A DNA stretch of 64,000 bases from JAXMEB01 sp046348545 (GCA_046348545.1 JAXMEB010000003.1:62001-126000), one strand, 5' to 3'. Counted from the stretch's first letter, positions 25,460-34,439 are shown. The notes: a model not told the origin generated them from the sequence alone. Numbers and translations are program-made.

Positions 25460-26290
25460 ATGGTAACTTCTATGGATAAATTTTCGAAACATATTAGGAA
25501 CATAATATCTCGAAAGATATGGGGATTTACTGTCACATTACTGATAATTTTAAATACAATTGTCCTCGGTATGCAGACATATCCTCATCTCATGTCTGTT
25601 TATGGCGACTTTCTAACATCTATCGATCAAGCAATATTGTATCTATTTATTCTGGAGCTGAGTTTGCGATTAATTGCGTATCGTCTTGATTTTTTCAAAG
25701 AGCCTTGGTCTATTTTTGATTTCTGCGTTGTTGCAATCGCTCTTATTCCTGCTCAAGATGGATATAGTGCACTCAGAGCTGCACGTGCGTTGCGTGCTCT
25801 TCGTCTCATTTCAGTATTCCCTAAGCTTAGAAAAGTCATTGAAGGGCTGGTGATGGCGATACCTGGAATATGTGCTATAGCTGGAGTCATGGCAATTATC
25901 ATATGTGTATTTGGTTTGATCGCTAGCAAGCTCTATGGAGCGTCATATCCCGAATGGTTTGGTAATCTACATTTGTCAGTTTTCAGTCTATTCCAAATCA
26001 TGACGCTGGAAGGGTGGCCAGATATTGTGCGTACTGTCATGCAAGAAAAACCATTTGCATGGATATTTTTTGTCACATACATTCTTATTGCGACTTTTAG
26101 TGTGCTTAACCTTTTTATTGCAGTGGTTGTGGATGCCATGCAAAGAAATCACACTGACGAAACAGACGATGGGCAAGATGAAAAGGAAGAAAAAATACAA
26201 ATTATTAACAAAAAACTAGATTTAATAATCGAAAAAATAGATATACCCAGAACAGATGAGTATTCACGTAGGCGCCAAGCGGCTGATTGA
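25460..26290 (+). CDS. Voltage-gated sodium channel, NaChBac-like
   Basis: A 276-residue six-helix channel subunit (forms a tetramer in the inner membrane). S4 carries four arginines at three-residue spacing (R106, R109, R112, R115). The pore loop has the filter TLEGW at 182-186, close to TLESW of bacterial sodium channels. S6 is followed by an acidic linker and a C-terminal coiled coil (KLDLIIEKI). The start is unclear: 25460 and 25472 lack a ribosome site, whereas the good AAGAGG at 25437 serves an ATG at 25447 in another frame that stops after 10 codons. The last 16 residues are encoded by an ERIC-like fragment. Confidence 0.9.
   Translation: MVTSMDKFSKHIRNIISRKIWGFTVTLLIILNTIVLGMQTYPHLMSVYGDFLTSIDQAILYLFILELSLRLIAYRLDFFKEPWSIFDFCVVAIALIPAQDGYSALRAARALRALRLISVFPKLRKVIEGLVMAIPGICAIAGVMAIIICVFGLIASKLYGASYPEWFGNLHLSVFSLFQIMTLEGWPDIVRTVMQEKPFAWIFFVTYILIATFSVLNLFIAVVVDAMQRNHTDETDDGQDEKEEKIQIINKKLDLIIEKIDIPRTDEYSRRRQAAD
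26243..26285 (+). repeat. Partial ERIC-like element inside the channel gene
   Basis: ATACCC-GAACAGATGA-GTAGGCGCC-AGCG matches in order the first 43 bp of the full elements at 27074 and 58822. It forms the 3' end of the channel reading frame and supplies its stop. The remainder of the element is absent. Confidence 0.65.
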
Positions 26291-26314
26291 ATCAAATTTT
26301 TCACGGAACCGAGC

Positions 26315-27013
26315 ATGTCAACTTTTAAAAATATAGCTGTTATAGGGGCTTCAGGAGGGATTGGTCAAGCTTTTGTTGATCTTATTTCTTCTCGATATTC
26401 GGACGCAACGGTTCATGCATTTTCACGTACAGTCGGATATCCAATTAATTATGAAAGTGAAGCTTCGATAGCTAAAGCAGCTAATATCGCGTCAAATTTA
26501 GGTCCACTTGATCTTGTTATTGTCACTAATGGTATGTTGCACAGCCAAGGTGTCATGCCAGAAAAATCGATAAAAGATTTGTCCAGAGAAAAGCTTCAGA
26601 AGATTTTTGAAGTTAACACAATAGTTCCATCTTTGATTTTGAAACATTTTTTACCCTATTTAAATCATCGTGATAAGTCTATATTTGCAGCACTATCTGC
26701 ACGTGTAGGTAGCATATCTGATAATAAACTAGGAGGCTGGTATGCCTACCGATCTTCAAAGGCTGCATTAAATATGATCATCAAAAATGCTGCGATTGAA
26801 ATGGACAGGCGTAATAAAAATGCCATTATAGTCGGCCTACATCCAGGAACGGTAGATACGCCGTTGTCCAAGCCATTTCAAAAAAATATCCCTTTAGAAC
26901 GAATATTGACGCCCCATGAATCAGCTGAAAAAATGTTAGAAGTTTTGGCATCGTTAACGCCGTCGCAAAGTGGTAAATGTTTTGCTTGGAATGGAGATGA
27001 GATCTTGCCATGA
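26315..27013 (+). CDS. SDR oxidoreductase, C-factor/CsgA-like
   Basis: A 232-residue short-chain dehydrogenase with GASGGIG near the N-terminus, a V-T-N-G-M-L segment in place of NNAG, LSARVGSISDN serine region and a Y-R-S-S-K catalytic pair. The length and layout resemble the C-factor (CsgA)/sniffer subgroup. It begins 24 bp after the channel gene on the same strand and may be co-transcribed. Substrate unknown. Confidence 0.86.
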   Translation: MSTFKNIAVIGASGGIGQAFVDLISSRYSDATVHAFSRTVGYPINYESEASIAKAANIASNLGPLDLVIVTNGMLHSQGVMPEKSIKDLSREKLQKIFEVNTIVPSLILKHFLPYLNHRDKSIFAALSARVGSISDNKLGGWYAYRSSKAALNMIIKNAAIEMDRRNKNAIIVGLHPGTVDTPLSKPFQKNIPLERILTPHESAEKMLEVLASLTPSQSGKCFAWNGDEILP

Positions 27014-27073
27014 AAGGAAAGGCCAAGCGGAAAATTCGCCTCAAGCTTTTAATCAGAACCCCGTATGTTTAAT

Positions 27074-27199
27074 ATACCCACAACAGATGATTTTTCGGGT
27101 AGGCGCCGAGCGTTCGAGACGCAGGAGTGTACACAAAGTACATGACTGCGATGAGAATCGCGAAGGCAACAACCCCGAAAATTCAGCTGTGAAGGGTAT
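27074..27199. repeat. ERIC-like palindromic element, copy 1
   Basis: A 126-bp imperfect palindrome with ends ATACCC...GGGTAT preceded by T and followed by A. Its core CAGGAGTGTACACAAAGTAC followed by ATGACTGCGATGAG closely resembles the ERIC core (CAGGAGCTTACATAAGTAAGTGACTGGGGTGAG as two parts). It looks identical base for base to the copy at 58822-58947. It lies in the 400 bp between convergent genes; nothing else is recognisable in 27200-27415. Confidence 0.8.
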
Positions 27200-27415
27200 A
27201 GCTGGTTTAAAGAGTCGATTTAAGCTTAAAGCAGAAGTTGACGGTGGTTTATCCTGTTGAAAAAGATCTTACAATCATTCATCTAGTCAGCAACCCTTAT
27301 TGCGCATCAGGGATTGAGCACCATAAAAATCATGACAAAATCTGAGCTTATTTGATGAGCATACTATCTCAGTTAGTAGGTAGTTTGATTGCTGGTGACC
27401 CAGCATTCGCCAGAT

Positions 27416-28663
27416 TCAAGGGCGATTTCTTTTAGAATGGCCTGAACTATTATGGGTTAGGTTCTGATGTTCTACGGAAGCGACCTCTCCAATGTTATTT
27501 AAGATGTTGATACCCCCTGAAATGGAAGGTAAGACATCAATTTGAATTTCATTTGTATTGGTGTTGAGCTCTGATTTTAAAGTATCTAATATGCCCTCTA
27601 GCTTTAGATTGGTTTGAGTGGTGATATATCCTTCGATGAATTCGTCTGTGAGTACGGGCGAGCCGCTAGGATTCGTCTTTAATTTAGAGATGCTTGTCCA
27701 AACATTCCCATGGATGAGAGGAATACCTGGTTCAGGTGCATCAAATACTTTGTTGCTAATCTTGGATGTGAAGATGAAATCATTTGAGTCATTCACTACG
27801 AATTCGGAGTAGCTCAAAGTAGCGCGAAGTAGACTTGTTTTAGTCGCGGGCGCAGCAAAAAAAACATCATAAGAGCGGGGTAAATTGAATCTAAAGTCAA
27901 TATTATTTAATTGGCCAGTGCTGTCTCTATCAAAGTTCGTTGCCAATCGGGGGTAGTCTCCTATGCTGCCAATATTCAAAGGGTGATTTGTATCTCCAGC
28001 CAGGATGGTCATGATATTTTGCTGAGTCTGCTCGTATAGATAATCAAGAATCTTTTGGCTGATTTCTTTCTCAGCTTGAGTATGATCTAAATGAGCATTT
28101 AAAATATTAATGGGTTGGTCACAGAGTTTGTCTTTAAAAAGGCATTGAAAAACAGTATTTTTTATTTTTCTACTATCTAAAAATAGACTCTGTGGCTCAC
28201 GAAATAGATAGTATCTATTCGCATCAAATAAAATCGCCAACGGTTTGCAATGATCTGACTTTCGTGTCAAAACAATTTCCCACCCCATTGCTTGCAGCTG
28301 AAAAAGAAACTTATGGTATAGATCAACATCGCTTTGGTCTGGCGCATATTTCAGAAAAATGAAATCCACTTCTTGCAAACAGATAAAATGAAGACGGTTT
28401 CTTTTGATGTGCTCAATGATGATATAAAATTGATTTCGTTTTCGATTAGCCCATGCTTTATTGCTCTCTTCAAAATTATAAGGATTATTTGAGAATTTAA
28501 TTTCTGAATTCGAGTTGCAGTGGGCTTCATCATGCATTCTATTCAACATGTTCCAAGTCATGATGTTGATAAATAAACTGTGATTGGTAGGATATACATT
28601 CTGGATGGATGCAATCTGTATGCCATGGTCTGATGTTTTATTGCCAAGTGGGTTGAACAGCAT
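27416..28663 (-). CDS. Endonuclease/exonuclease/phosphatase-fold protein
   Basis: A 415-residue protein with EEP-fold signatures: MTWNMLNR (motif 1 asparagine), FICLQEVD (metal glutamate), LNAHLDHTQAEKE (general-base/His region) and ILAGDTNHPLN (D-x-N). The family includes CCR4-like deadenylases, DNase I, sphingomyelinases and phosphoinositide phosphatases. No signal peptide is apparent. The closing S-D-H motif is not obvious. It follows the RpiB-like gene with a 16-bp gap, so it belongs to the OXA - RpiB - EEP run. In a host-associated bacterium an effector role is possible but unproven. Confidence 0.75.
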   Translation of the reverse strand: MLFNPLGNKTSDHGIQIASIQNVYPTNHSLFINIMTWNMLNRMHDEAHCNSNSEIKFSNNPYNFEESNKAWANRKRNQFYIIIEHIKRNRLHFICLQEVDFIFLKYAPDQSDVDLYHKFLFQLQAMGWEIVLTRKSDHCKPLAILFDANRYYLFREPQSLFLDSRKIKNTVFQCLFKDKLCDQPINILNAHLDHTQAEKEISQKILDYLYEQTQQNIMTILAGDTNHPLNIGSIGDYPRLATNFDRDSTGQLNNIDFRFNLPRSYDVFFAAPATKTSLLRATLSYSEFVVNDSNDFIFTSKISNKVFDAPEPGIPLIHGNVWTSISKLKTNPSGSPVLTDEFIEGYITTQTNLKLEGILDTLKSELNTNTNEIQIDVLPSISGGINILNNIGEVASVEHQNLTHNSSGHSKRNRP

Positions 28664-28679
28664 GAAATAATAAAACCAA

Positions 28680-29108
28680 TTAGAGTTTATTTAGTTCTTG
28701 GATTGTATCTATTCCAATGCTTTTATCATATGGCTCAAACCAGCTCGTTAAAATATTGTTCGCGTTTTCTTCGTCTAGCGTACGGTTCGAAAGCACTAAC
28801 ACGTTTGCATGATTCCAGATGCGGGCAAGTTTTGCGGTTTCTGGCTCGGTGCAAAGTGCTGCACGTATTCGCTTGACCTTATTCGCTACGATTGAAGATC
28901 CTGTTCCAGACCAGCACAAGAAAATACCTTCATCTGCTTGACCCGTTGCAACTGCTTTCGCGGCTTCAAGCGTTACATCGATCCATGGTTCATCATGGTG
29001 TGAGCGGAAAGAACCCAATAGCACGGCTTCCATGCCATGCTGATGAATCCATTTTTCAATATAAGCGTCAATAGGGTGCCATTCATCCGAGACGAGTGCT
29101 ATCTTCAC
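28680..29108 (-). CDS. RpiB/LacAB-family sugar-phosphate isomerase-like protein
   Basis: A 142-residue RpiB-fold protein: MKIALVSDEWHP start, GSFRSHHDEPWIDVTLEAAKAV, SGTGSSIVANKVKRIRAALC and NHANVLVLSNR. In E. coli RpiB the catalytic cysteine sits in CGTGIG; here that position is serine (SGTGSS), with a cysteine two residues earlier. This may mean a different reaction or loss of ribose-5-phosphate isomerase activity. The gene overlaps the end of the OXA gene by 26 bp. Confidence 0.85.
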   Translation of the reverse strand: MKIALVSDEWHPIDAYIEKWIHQHGMEAVLLGSFRSHHDEPWIDVTLEAAKAVATGQADEGIFLCWSGTGSSIVANKVKRIRAALCTEPETAKLARIWNHANVLVLSNRTLDEENANNILTSWFEPYDKSIGIDTIQELNKL

Positions 29109-29889
29109 GTAATATCTCCATCAATTTTTCTTTGGCAATTTCCTTCGCGCGGGGACCTGAATAAGTTTCCTGTCTCTCACTATCTTCTATATAGTGTGCA
29201 AAAACAATATGACGGTCCCCTTTTTCTACCCAGCCCACAAACCAACCCATTGGTTTACTTTTATTCTGCTGGCCATCTTCATTCAATAGGTATCCGCTGC
29301 CTGTTTTTCCATAGAGTTTCCATCCATCAGTGAAATTTTCAACAAATAAAATATTTCTTGTTTTTTCTTGCGCTTTCTGATCAACAGATAATGTAGAGTT
29401 CACTAAACCATTAAGAAAGATGGTTTGCTCTTCAGGTGATATTTGTAAAGAACTAGAAAGCCAGCTGTGCGTCAAACCATTCTCTAGGCCTTTGTCGCCA
29501 GAGGCATCTTGATTGCCATAATTTAATCTGCTGAGATAATTCTTGAATTTAGGCATGCCGAGATGTTGTGTGATGACTTGTGAATACCAAATATTACTAT
29601 TTTTTATCCAAGTAGTGGGGGTATGGGGTTGTTTCCAGATTTCAAGCCAGTCGTCATAGCCCTCTTGAAAAGGCAGTTCTGGATGTGTTTCATCTATGAG
29701 AAATCCGTCATCAAAGCCCATTAAGCTAATGGCTATCTTAAAAGTTGAGCAAGGCGCATGACGTGTTTTACACTCACCTTCCTCTTTGAGAAGTTTGCCA
29801 GCTTCAGATGCCAGGAAGCATTTTGTATTGGCGATCGCATTCGTGCTGAGTATTAATCCAAAAATTGAGGACAATAGAATTTTTTTCAT
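29083..29889 (-). CDS. bla: Class D (OXA-type) beta-lactamase, second copy
   Basis: A 268-residue paralogue of the enzyme at 5-805. I start it at 29889 because a proper signal peptide begins there (MKKILLSSIF, cleavage after NAIA); the frame is open to 29952, but that extension would place 21 residues before the signal. Motifs are S48-T-F-K51, S98-N-I100, Y124-G-N126 and K195-T-G197, all in expected order, followed by WFVGW. It overlaps the RpiB-like gene by 26 bp. Two distinct OXA genes 29 kb apart suggest an old duplication. Confidence 0.94.
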   Translation of the reverse strand: MKKILLSSIFGLILSTNAIANTKCFLASEAGKLLKEEGECKTRHAPCSTFKIAISLMGFDDGFLIDETHPELPFQEGYDDWLEIWKQPHTPTTWIKNSNIWYSQVITQHLGMPKFKNYLSRLNYGNQDASGDKGLENGLTHSWLSSSLQISPEEQTIFLNGLVNSTLSVDQKAQEKTRNILFVENFTDGWKLYGKTGSGYLLNEDGQQNKSKPMGWFVGWVEKGDRHIVFAHYIEDSERQETYSGPRAKEIAKEKLMEILREDSTRLG

Positions 29890-30328
29890 AGGATAACCAT
29901 TTGATAGTAGATTGCTGTAATTCAGATGAGATGGCCTGATGGAAAGCATCAATCAAGCGCATGCTAAGCACGCTAAGGACGTATTGTAAGTGCTTTAGTG
30001 AAAAACGCAATGCGTTCCCTAAAATCCGTCAGAGATAAATTCAGAAATTTTTTCGCAAGCTTCATCATTTTAATGGCAAGCGACAGGAGACATGAGCGCA
30101 GTGGACGCCGCTTGATAGCATTTTATACCTGAAGCATGAACGGAATATGATGCCGTGCTATCAAACTAGGCGGCACGCTAATCAATACTTGCTTATCAGC
30201 AAGCAGTAAGATATATTACTTCCTTCTAGTACAAGTGTCTCCTCGGCCAACGCAAATCCTGCTATTAAAATCACCAGTGTTTGTATCTTATCGAAGAGAA
30301 ACTAGTTGATTAACTTATAAGGTTCTCT
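29890..30328. other. Intergenic stretch with a hairpin
   Basis: No gene seen. The notable structure is TTGATAGCA (30112-30120) and TGCTATCAA (30156-30164), a perfect 9-bp inverted repeat extended outward by GCC/GGC pairs. Promoters for the OXA (minus) and helicase (plus) genes must lie here, but I could not assign -35/-10 boxes with confidence. Confidence 0.6.
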
Positions 30329-31609
30329 ATGCATTCATTTCATGAGATGGGATTAGACCCATTTCTCCTTCGTTCACTTGATAAAATGAAATTGACTCAA
30401 CCAACACCTATTCAGGCTCAGACTATCCCGCTTTCATTGGATGGAAAAGATGTGCTGGGTTCTGCGCAAACTGGTACAGGTAAGACCCTGGCTTTTGGGA
30501 TCCCATTGGTGTCTCAACTATTAAAAGATCAAACGAGCACTGCCTTGGTTCTTGCACCCACTCGTGAGCTTGCACAGCAAGTTATGCATTCGATTCGTCA
30601 ACTAACTGGCAATCATCCTCAGCTCAAAATGGCGCTCCTAATTGGTGGAGAGTCGATTGTTAAGCAATTTAAGCAATTACGGGTTAGGCCCCGTATTGTT
30701 GTAGGCACACCGGGCAGAGTGATTGACCACTTGCTAAGACGAAGCTGGGATCCTGAAACGGTCAAATTTTTAGTATTAGACGAAACTGATAGAATGCTCG
30801 ATATGGGTTTTGGAATTCAGCTTGAAGAGATCATTCCCAAAATCCCTAAAGACCGTCAAACGTTGATGTTCTCTGCTACATTTCCAAAGAATATTCTCAA
30901 CTTAGCAGGCAAATATCTTCGAAATCCTGAACGTATTTCAATCGGGTCTCCAGATCAGCCTGCAGCAAAGGTGAAGCAGGAAATGATTAGAGTTTCAGAA
31001 GGACAAAAATACAGAGCGTTGTTGGAGCAACTTTCTCAACGAGAAGGATCTATTATTATTTTTGTTAAAACGAAGATTGGTGCTGAACGTCTTGCAGAGA
31101 AGCTAAACGATGAGGATCATGATGCACTGGCCATTCATGGTGATTTGCATCAACATAAACGCGAACGTGTGATCCGTGCTTTCAGAGCTGGGAAACAACG
31201 AATTATGGTTGCAACCGATGTTGCAGCACGTGGTTTAGATATTCCACATATTCAACATGTTATCAATTATGATTTGCCTCAGTGCCCAGAAGATTATATT
31301 CATCGAATTGGCCGTACGGCTAGAGCGGGTGCTGAAGGATCTGCTTTGTGCTTTGTCACGCCTCAAGAGGGTGGTAAATGGCATGCGATCCATCGGTTTA
31401 TGAATCCTACAGCTCCACGTGAGAACGAATCTCATCGTTCTCCGAAGCGCCCATTCTCGAAATCAAAAAGATCCGGAGCAAGCTCTGGATCCGGCGCTCG
31501 TGGAACAAATGGCAAATCAGAATATTCAAGATCTTTTAAGTCTGATGGAGGATCAGCTCGAAAAAGCCGTTCAAGACGGAGTTTTTCAAGAGAGACACCT
31601 AGAGATTAA
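30329..31609 (+). CDS. rhlE: DEAD-box RNA helicase, RhlE-like, with DETD motif II
   Basis: A 426-residue ATP-dependent RNA helicase. It shows the Q motif (TQPTPIQ), AQTGTGKT, PTRELA, TPGR, SATFP, HGDLHQ, ARGLDIP and HRIGRTARAG in order. Motif II, normally DEAD, is D-E-T-D (30779-30790), which is unusual. The last 70 residues are rich in Ser, Arg and Gly, a typical unstructured RNA-binding tail. It probably remodels rRNA or mRNA structure. The 3' end overlaps the convergent gene by 4 bp. Confidence 0.93.
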   Translation: MHSFHEMGLDPFLLRSLDKMKLTQPTPIQAQTIPLSLDGKDVLGSAQTGTGKTLAFGIPLVSQLLKDQTSTALVLAPTRELAQQVMHSIRQLTGNHPQLKMALLIGGESIVKQFKQLRVRPRIVVGTPGRVIDHLLRRSWDPETVKFLVLDETDRMLDMGFGIQLEEIIPKIPKDRQTLMFSATFPKNILNLAGKYLRNPERISIGSPDQPAAKVKQEMIRVSEGQKYRALLEQLSQREGSIIIFVKTKIGAERLAEKLNDEDHDALAIHGDLHQHKRERVIRAFRAGKQRIMVATDVAARGLDIPHIQHVINYDLPQCPEDYIHRIGRTARAGAEGSALCFVTPQEGGKWHAIHRFMNPTAPRENESHRSPKRPFSKSKRSGASSGSGARGTNGKSEYSRSFKSDGGSARKSRSRRSFSRETPRD

Positions 31610-32520
31610 AAGTTAATTTTCGTACGAGTCGGCAATTTGCAAGAAGGAATTTCACTTGTCGGCTTTATTCCAGCTCCAGCTCTCATAGAATTCAGCGGTT
31701 TTTCTTGAATGGCGTTTAGAGTTGGTGTAAAGGCCTTTTGATGTTGAGCATGATCCTCCTTTAGATCGATATCTAGCAGTGATAGATCAAAATCAAGTGG
31801 GTCAAAACTAATTAACTTTTCTATATTATCTGGGAATTTTAGAGTAGATGGTTTCAGATCATAGATGAGCGTGAAGCGCGATGATTTTGAAACATCATCG
31901 GATAGATTTAAAAGTTGATTGATATATTTATCTTGTGACCGACAGTAATCTGTCAATTCTTTGAATTTTTTAAAAAAATTCTGACCATTCAAAATTTTGC
32001 CGTTTTCCCACCAAGCGTCAATTACTCGGCAATCACGCCATCCCCAGGTAGATGGGTTATTTGGATCTGATTGTATGTTTCGATTAACAACTATTAGTTG
32101 ATGATCTAGCTCGTCAAAGGAAATGATTTCGAGGCGTTTAATACCTGAAACACAGCCATAGCGGGTTGCCATTTGCCACAGAAAGCAATAGACATGCGCG
32201 GCGTGATCGCCACAATTCCCCATCCGTAATCGATTCGAGACGATATAAGCTGATAAAAGTTGTGAAAATTTTTCATAGGGCTCTTCAAGGAGCTCATTCT
32301 CTACCATGTCAGTAGGATGGACTCGTCTGATATTAGAAGTTTTATGTAATTGCCAGTTATTCTCTTCATTTTTAACATATTTTGAATAGGAATAAGCTCG
32401 CCACCAGGCACAATGTGTCCAGCCTGATGTTTCTTCTAAATCCTCTTTCTTGTTGCTTGAGCCGATAATGAGGTTATTTTTAGCATATTTAATCGAATTA
32501 ATAAGTAAGTTTGATAACAT
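31606..32520 (-). CDS. Possible papain/transglutaminase-fold protein
   Basis: A 304-residue protein I do not recognise as a named family. The middle has NCGDHAAHVYCFLW, then LDHQLIVVNR and CRVIDAWW. A cysteine at a helix start, a histidine on a strand and an aspartate two strands later is the order of a Cys-His-Asp triad in papain/transglutaminase folds. There is no signal peptide, and the C-terminal 100 residues look unstructured. In a Legionella-like organism it could be a secreted effector; this is inference. Confidence 0.55.
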   Translation of the reverse strand: MLSNLLINSIKYAKNNLIIGSSNKKEDLEETSGWTHCAWWRAYSYSKYVKNEENNWQLHKTSNIRRVHPTDMVENELLEEPYEKFSQLLSAYIVSNRLRMGNCGDHAAHVYCFLWQMATRYGCVSGIKRLEIISFDELDHQLIVVNRNIQSDPNNPSTWGWRDCRVIDAWWENGKILNGQNFFKKFKELTDYCRSQDKYINQLLNLSDDVSKSSRFTLIYDLKPSTLKFPDNIEKLISFDPLDFDLSLLDIDLKEDHAQHQKAFTPTLNAIQEKPLNSMRAGAGIKPTSEIPSCKLPTRTKINF

Positions 32521-32676
32521 TTTCTTGGGCGGATTTATAAAAAAGAGAAATAATACTATTCTTTAGCTTAGAAAGATAGCATATATTTCTAACTCTGGGT
32601 GCTAGCGCGCTTAAACCAATTAAGCTGATTAAACAATCAAAGCCAGTGTATTGTGTGATTACATTTTTGGTCACGG

Positions 32677-34365
32677 ATGAACCATATGAAACCAGAACAG
32701 GTCATTTTTCTAAATACTCCATGGGATTGGCTGCAAAGAATAGGTTTTAGATTTAAAAATTATATTCAAACGTCAAAGCTAGGTGTTTATATACATCAAT
32801 TACAGTTCCAAAGTGCCTATTATACTATTCTCGGGATGATGAAATGGAATGGAATCACAGGCGAGCCAGGCGCACACCCTATATGGAGTTTTTTGGCAGG
32901 TAAGTTGAGTGACGAAGCATTGCAAAATGGGGTTGCCAGTATTGATTTATACCTGATTAATCGAAAATTAAATCTATTTGGTGAGAGTTATCATTTCAAA
33001 GCGTTTCGAGTTTGTACATTGATGTCAGTTGCTGCAGGCGAAAACAATTTGAAAAATTTTGCTAATGTACCGGCACGTGCATTGTTTAATTATCCGAGGC
33101 TATTATCAGGCTATCCATTTTTCCCAGCGCGTCCATTTGATTCAGATGCAATTATGGAAAAAGGAAAAATTAAACAAGCCTTCGTTAAAAACTATGGCCG
33201 GTTATGGCAGGTGACAGATAGTCACTGTCAAAAATTACACGAAAGTTGGCAAGTTGATAAAAGCGCGCCATATAACATCGCTTCGTTTGTCATGAATATC
33301 TTGACGGATACGGTATATGGTGTTGAAGCATTGCATCCAGAATTTTCATCTTTTCTTAGCGAATTTGAAGAGCTTTGGTTTCATGTTGAAAAGCAAACAG
33401 TTGAAGGTATGTTATCTTCAAAAGCGCGATTCCATGAGATTTCAAAACAAATGCGGGTCAATCAGAAACCAGCAGATGAATATGAAAATAGATCTAAAGA
33501 TTTAATGAAAGAGCTTTACAAATTTCATGCTGAACGAACAACATTTATTTCTAGAGAAGAGGATTTTGATGTAGCAGGATTTTTATCTATTGTCGGTAAT
33601 TTACCGAGAGCAATAATACGCTTAGTGTACCATGTGATTGCAGATGAAGCTTTAATGAATGCTGTGAATCAAGAAAGAGAGAGATTATTTTACGATCTTA
33701 AAGTGCGGCAAATTGACTTAGAATCTAAGGAAGCTTTTGATTATATTCGAAATCATTCTGAATTGTTTCAGCGTATCTTTTTTGAGGTTATGCGAGTCTC
33801 CTTTGTCGTGCCTGCTATGGTTCGACTCAATACAAATGTCTTTTTCAATGGGGCAGGAAATTGGAAAATAAATGATGATTATGAAATAAAAACTAGAACA
33901 TTAGCGATATTGCCTCAGCAACGCATTGCCATGAATGATCACAAATACAAAGACCCAGCATCATTTAATCCCTTTAGGGACGAATATGTGTTTGAAAAGG
34001 ATGAAAGTGGTGTTGTTCGATCTTCAAGTGCGCCATTAGTGTTTGGTCCTTTAAATAGTGCGCGTGCTTGTCCGGGGCGTTTTTTTACTGAAGATTTGAT
34101 TAAAGCACTATTGGTTTGGTTGCCAATTTATCAAGAATTTAACTTATCACCCGATGAAAAATTAAAATTAGATTTTCCGCCTGAAAGAGAATTACACCAT
34201 GCACCATTAGATGAGCGCATGTTGTTTGGAGATGTTTCAATAAAGGGATGTTTAACGCCCCGATTCGTGATGGGCATAGCTCACCAAGATCTGAAGGATG
34301 ATGTGCAAATCAGTGCTTCAGATTTAATGGACAAAAACGAAAAAAGATACTCAGCTAGCTTTTAG
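32677..34365 (+). CDS. Cytochrome P450-like protein with atypical heme loop
   Basis: A 562-residue P450. The K-helix E-x-x-R is in FFEVMRV, the PERF-like segment is PASFNPFRDEYVF, and the cysteine ligand is in FGPLNSARACPGRFF. The heme loop has two residues more than the usual F-x-x-G-x-x-x-C-x-G. The I-helix reads GFLSIVGNLPRAI and lacks the A/G-G-x-D/E-T pair used in oxygen activation, which recalls the CYP7/CYP8 group and other non-monooxygenase P450s. No redox partner is nearby. The substrate may be a sterol or fatty acid derivative; not determinable here. Confidence 0.8.
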   Translation: MNHMKPEQVIFLNTPWDWLQRIGFRFKNYIQTSKLGVYIHQLQFQSAYYTILGMMKWNGITGEPGAHPIWSFLAGKLSDEALQNGVASIDLYLINRKLNLFGESYHFKAFRVCTLMSVAAGENNLKNFANVPARALFNYPRLLSGYPFFPARPFDSDAIMEKGKIKQAFVKNYGRLWQVTDSHCQKLHESWQVDKSAPYNIASFVMNILTDTVYGVEALHPEFSSFLSEFEELWFHVEKQTVEGMLSSKARFHEISKQMRVNQKPADEYENRSKDLMKELYKFHAERTTFISREEDFDVAGFLSIVGNLPRAIIRLVYHVIADEALMNAVNQERERLFYDLKVRQIDLESKEAFDYIRNHSELFQRIFFEVMRVSFVVPAMVRLNTNVFFNGAGNWKINDDYEIKTRTLAILPQQRIAMNDHKYKDPASFNPFRDEYVFEKDESGVVRSSSAPLVFGPLNSARACPGRFFTEDLIKALLVWLPIYQEFNLSPDEKLKLDFPPERELHHAPLDERMLFGDVSIKGCLTPRFVMGIAHQDLKDDVQISASDLMDKNEKRYSASF

Positions 34366-34439
34366 TGAAGTGTTACTTGACATGGTATTAGGCAGAAAGC
34401 TAGTCTGCGCCAAATTACTCAATATTTGTGAGGTCGGGT

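Noticed and set aside
26970..27260. Open frame of 96 codons
   Set aside because: It mainly translates the ERIC-like element and overlaps the SDR gene; no ribosome site.
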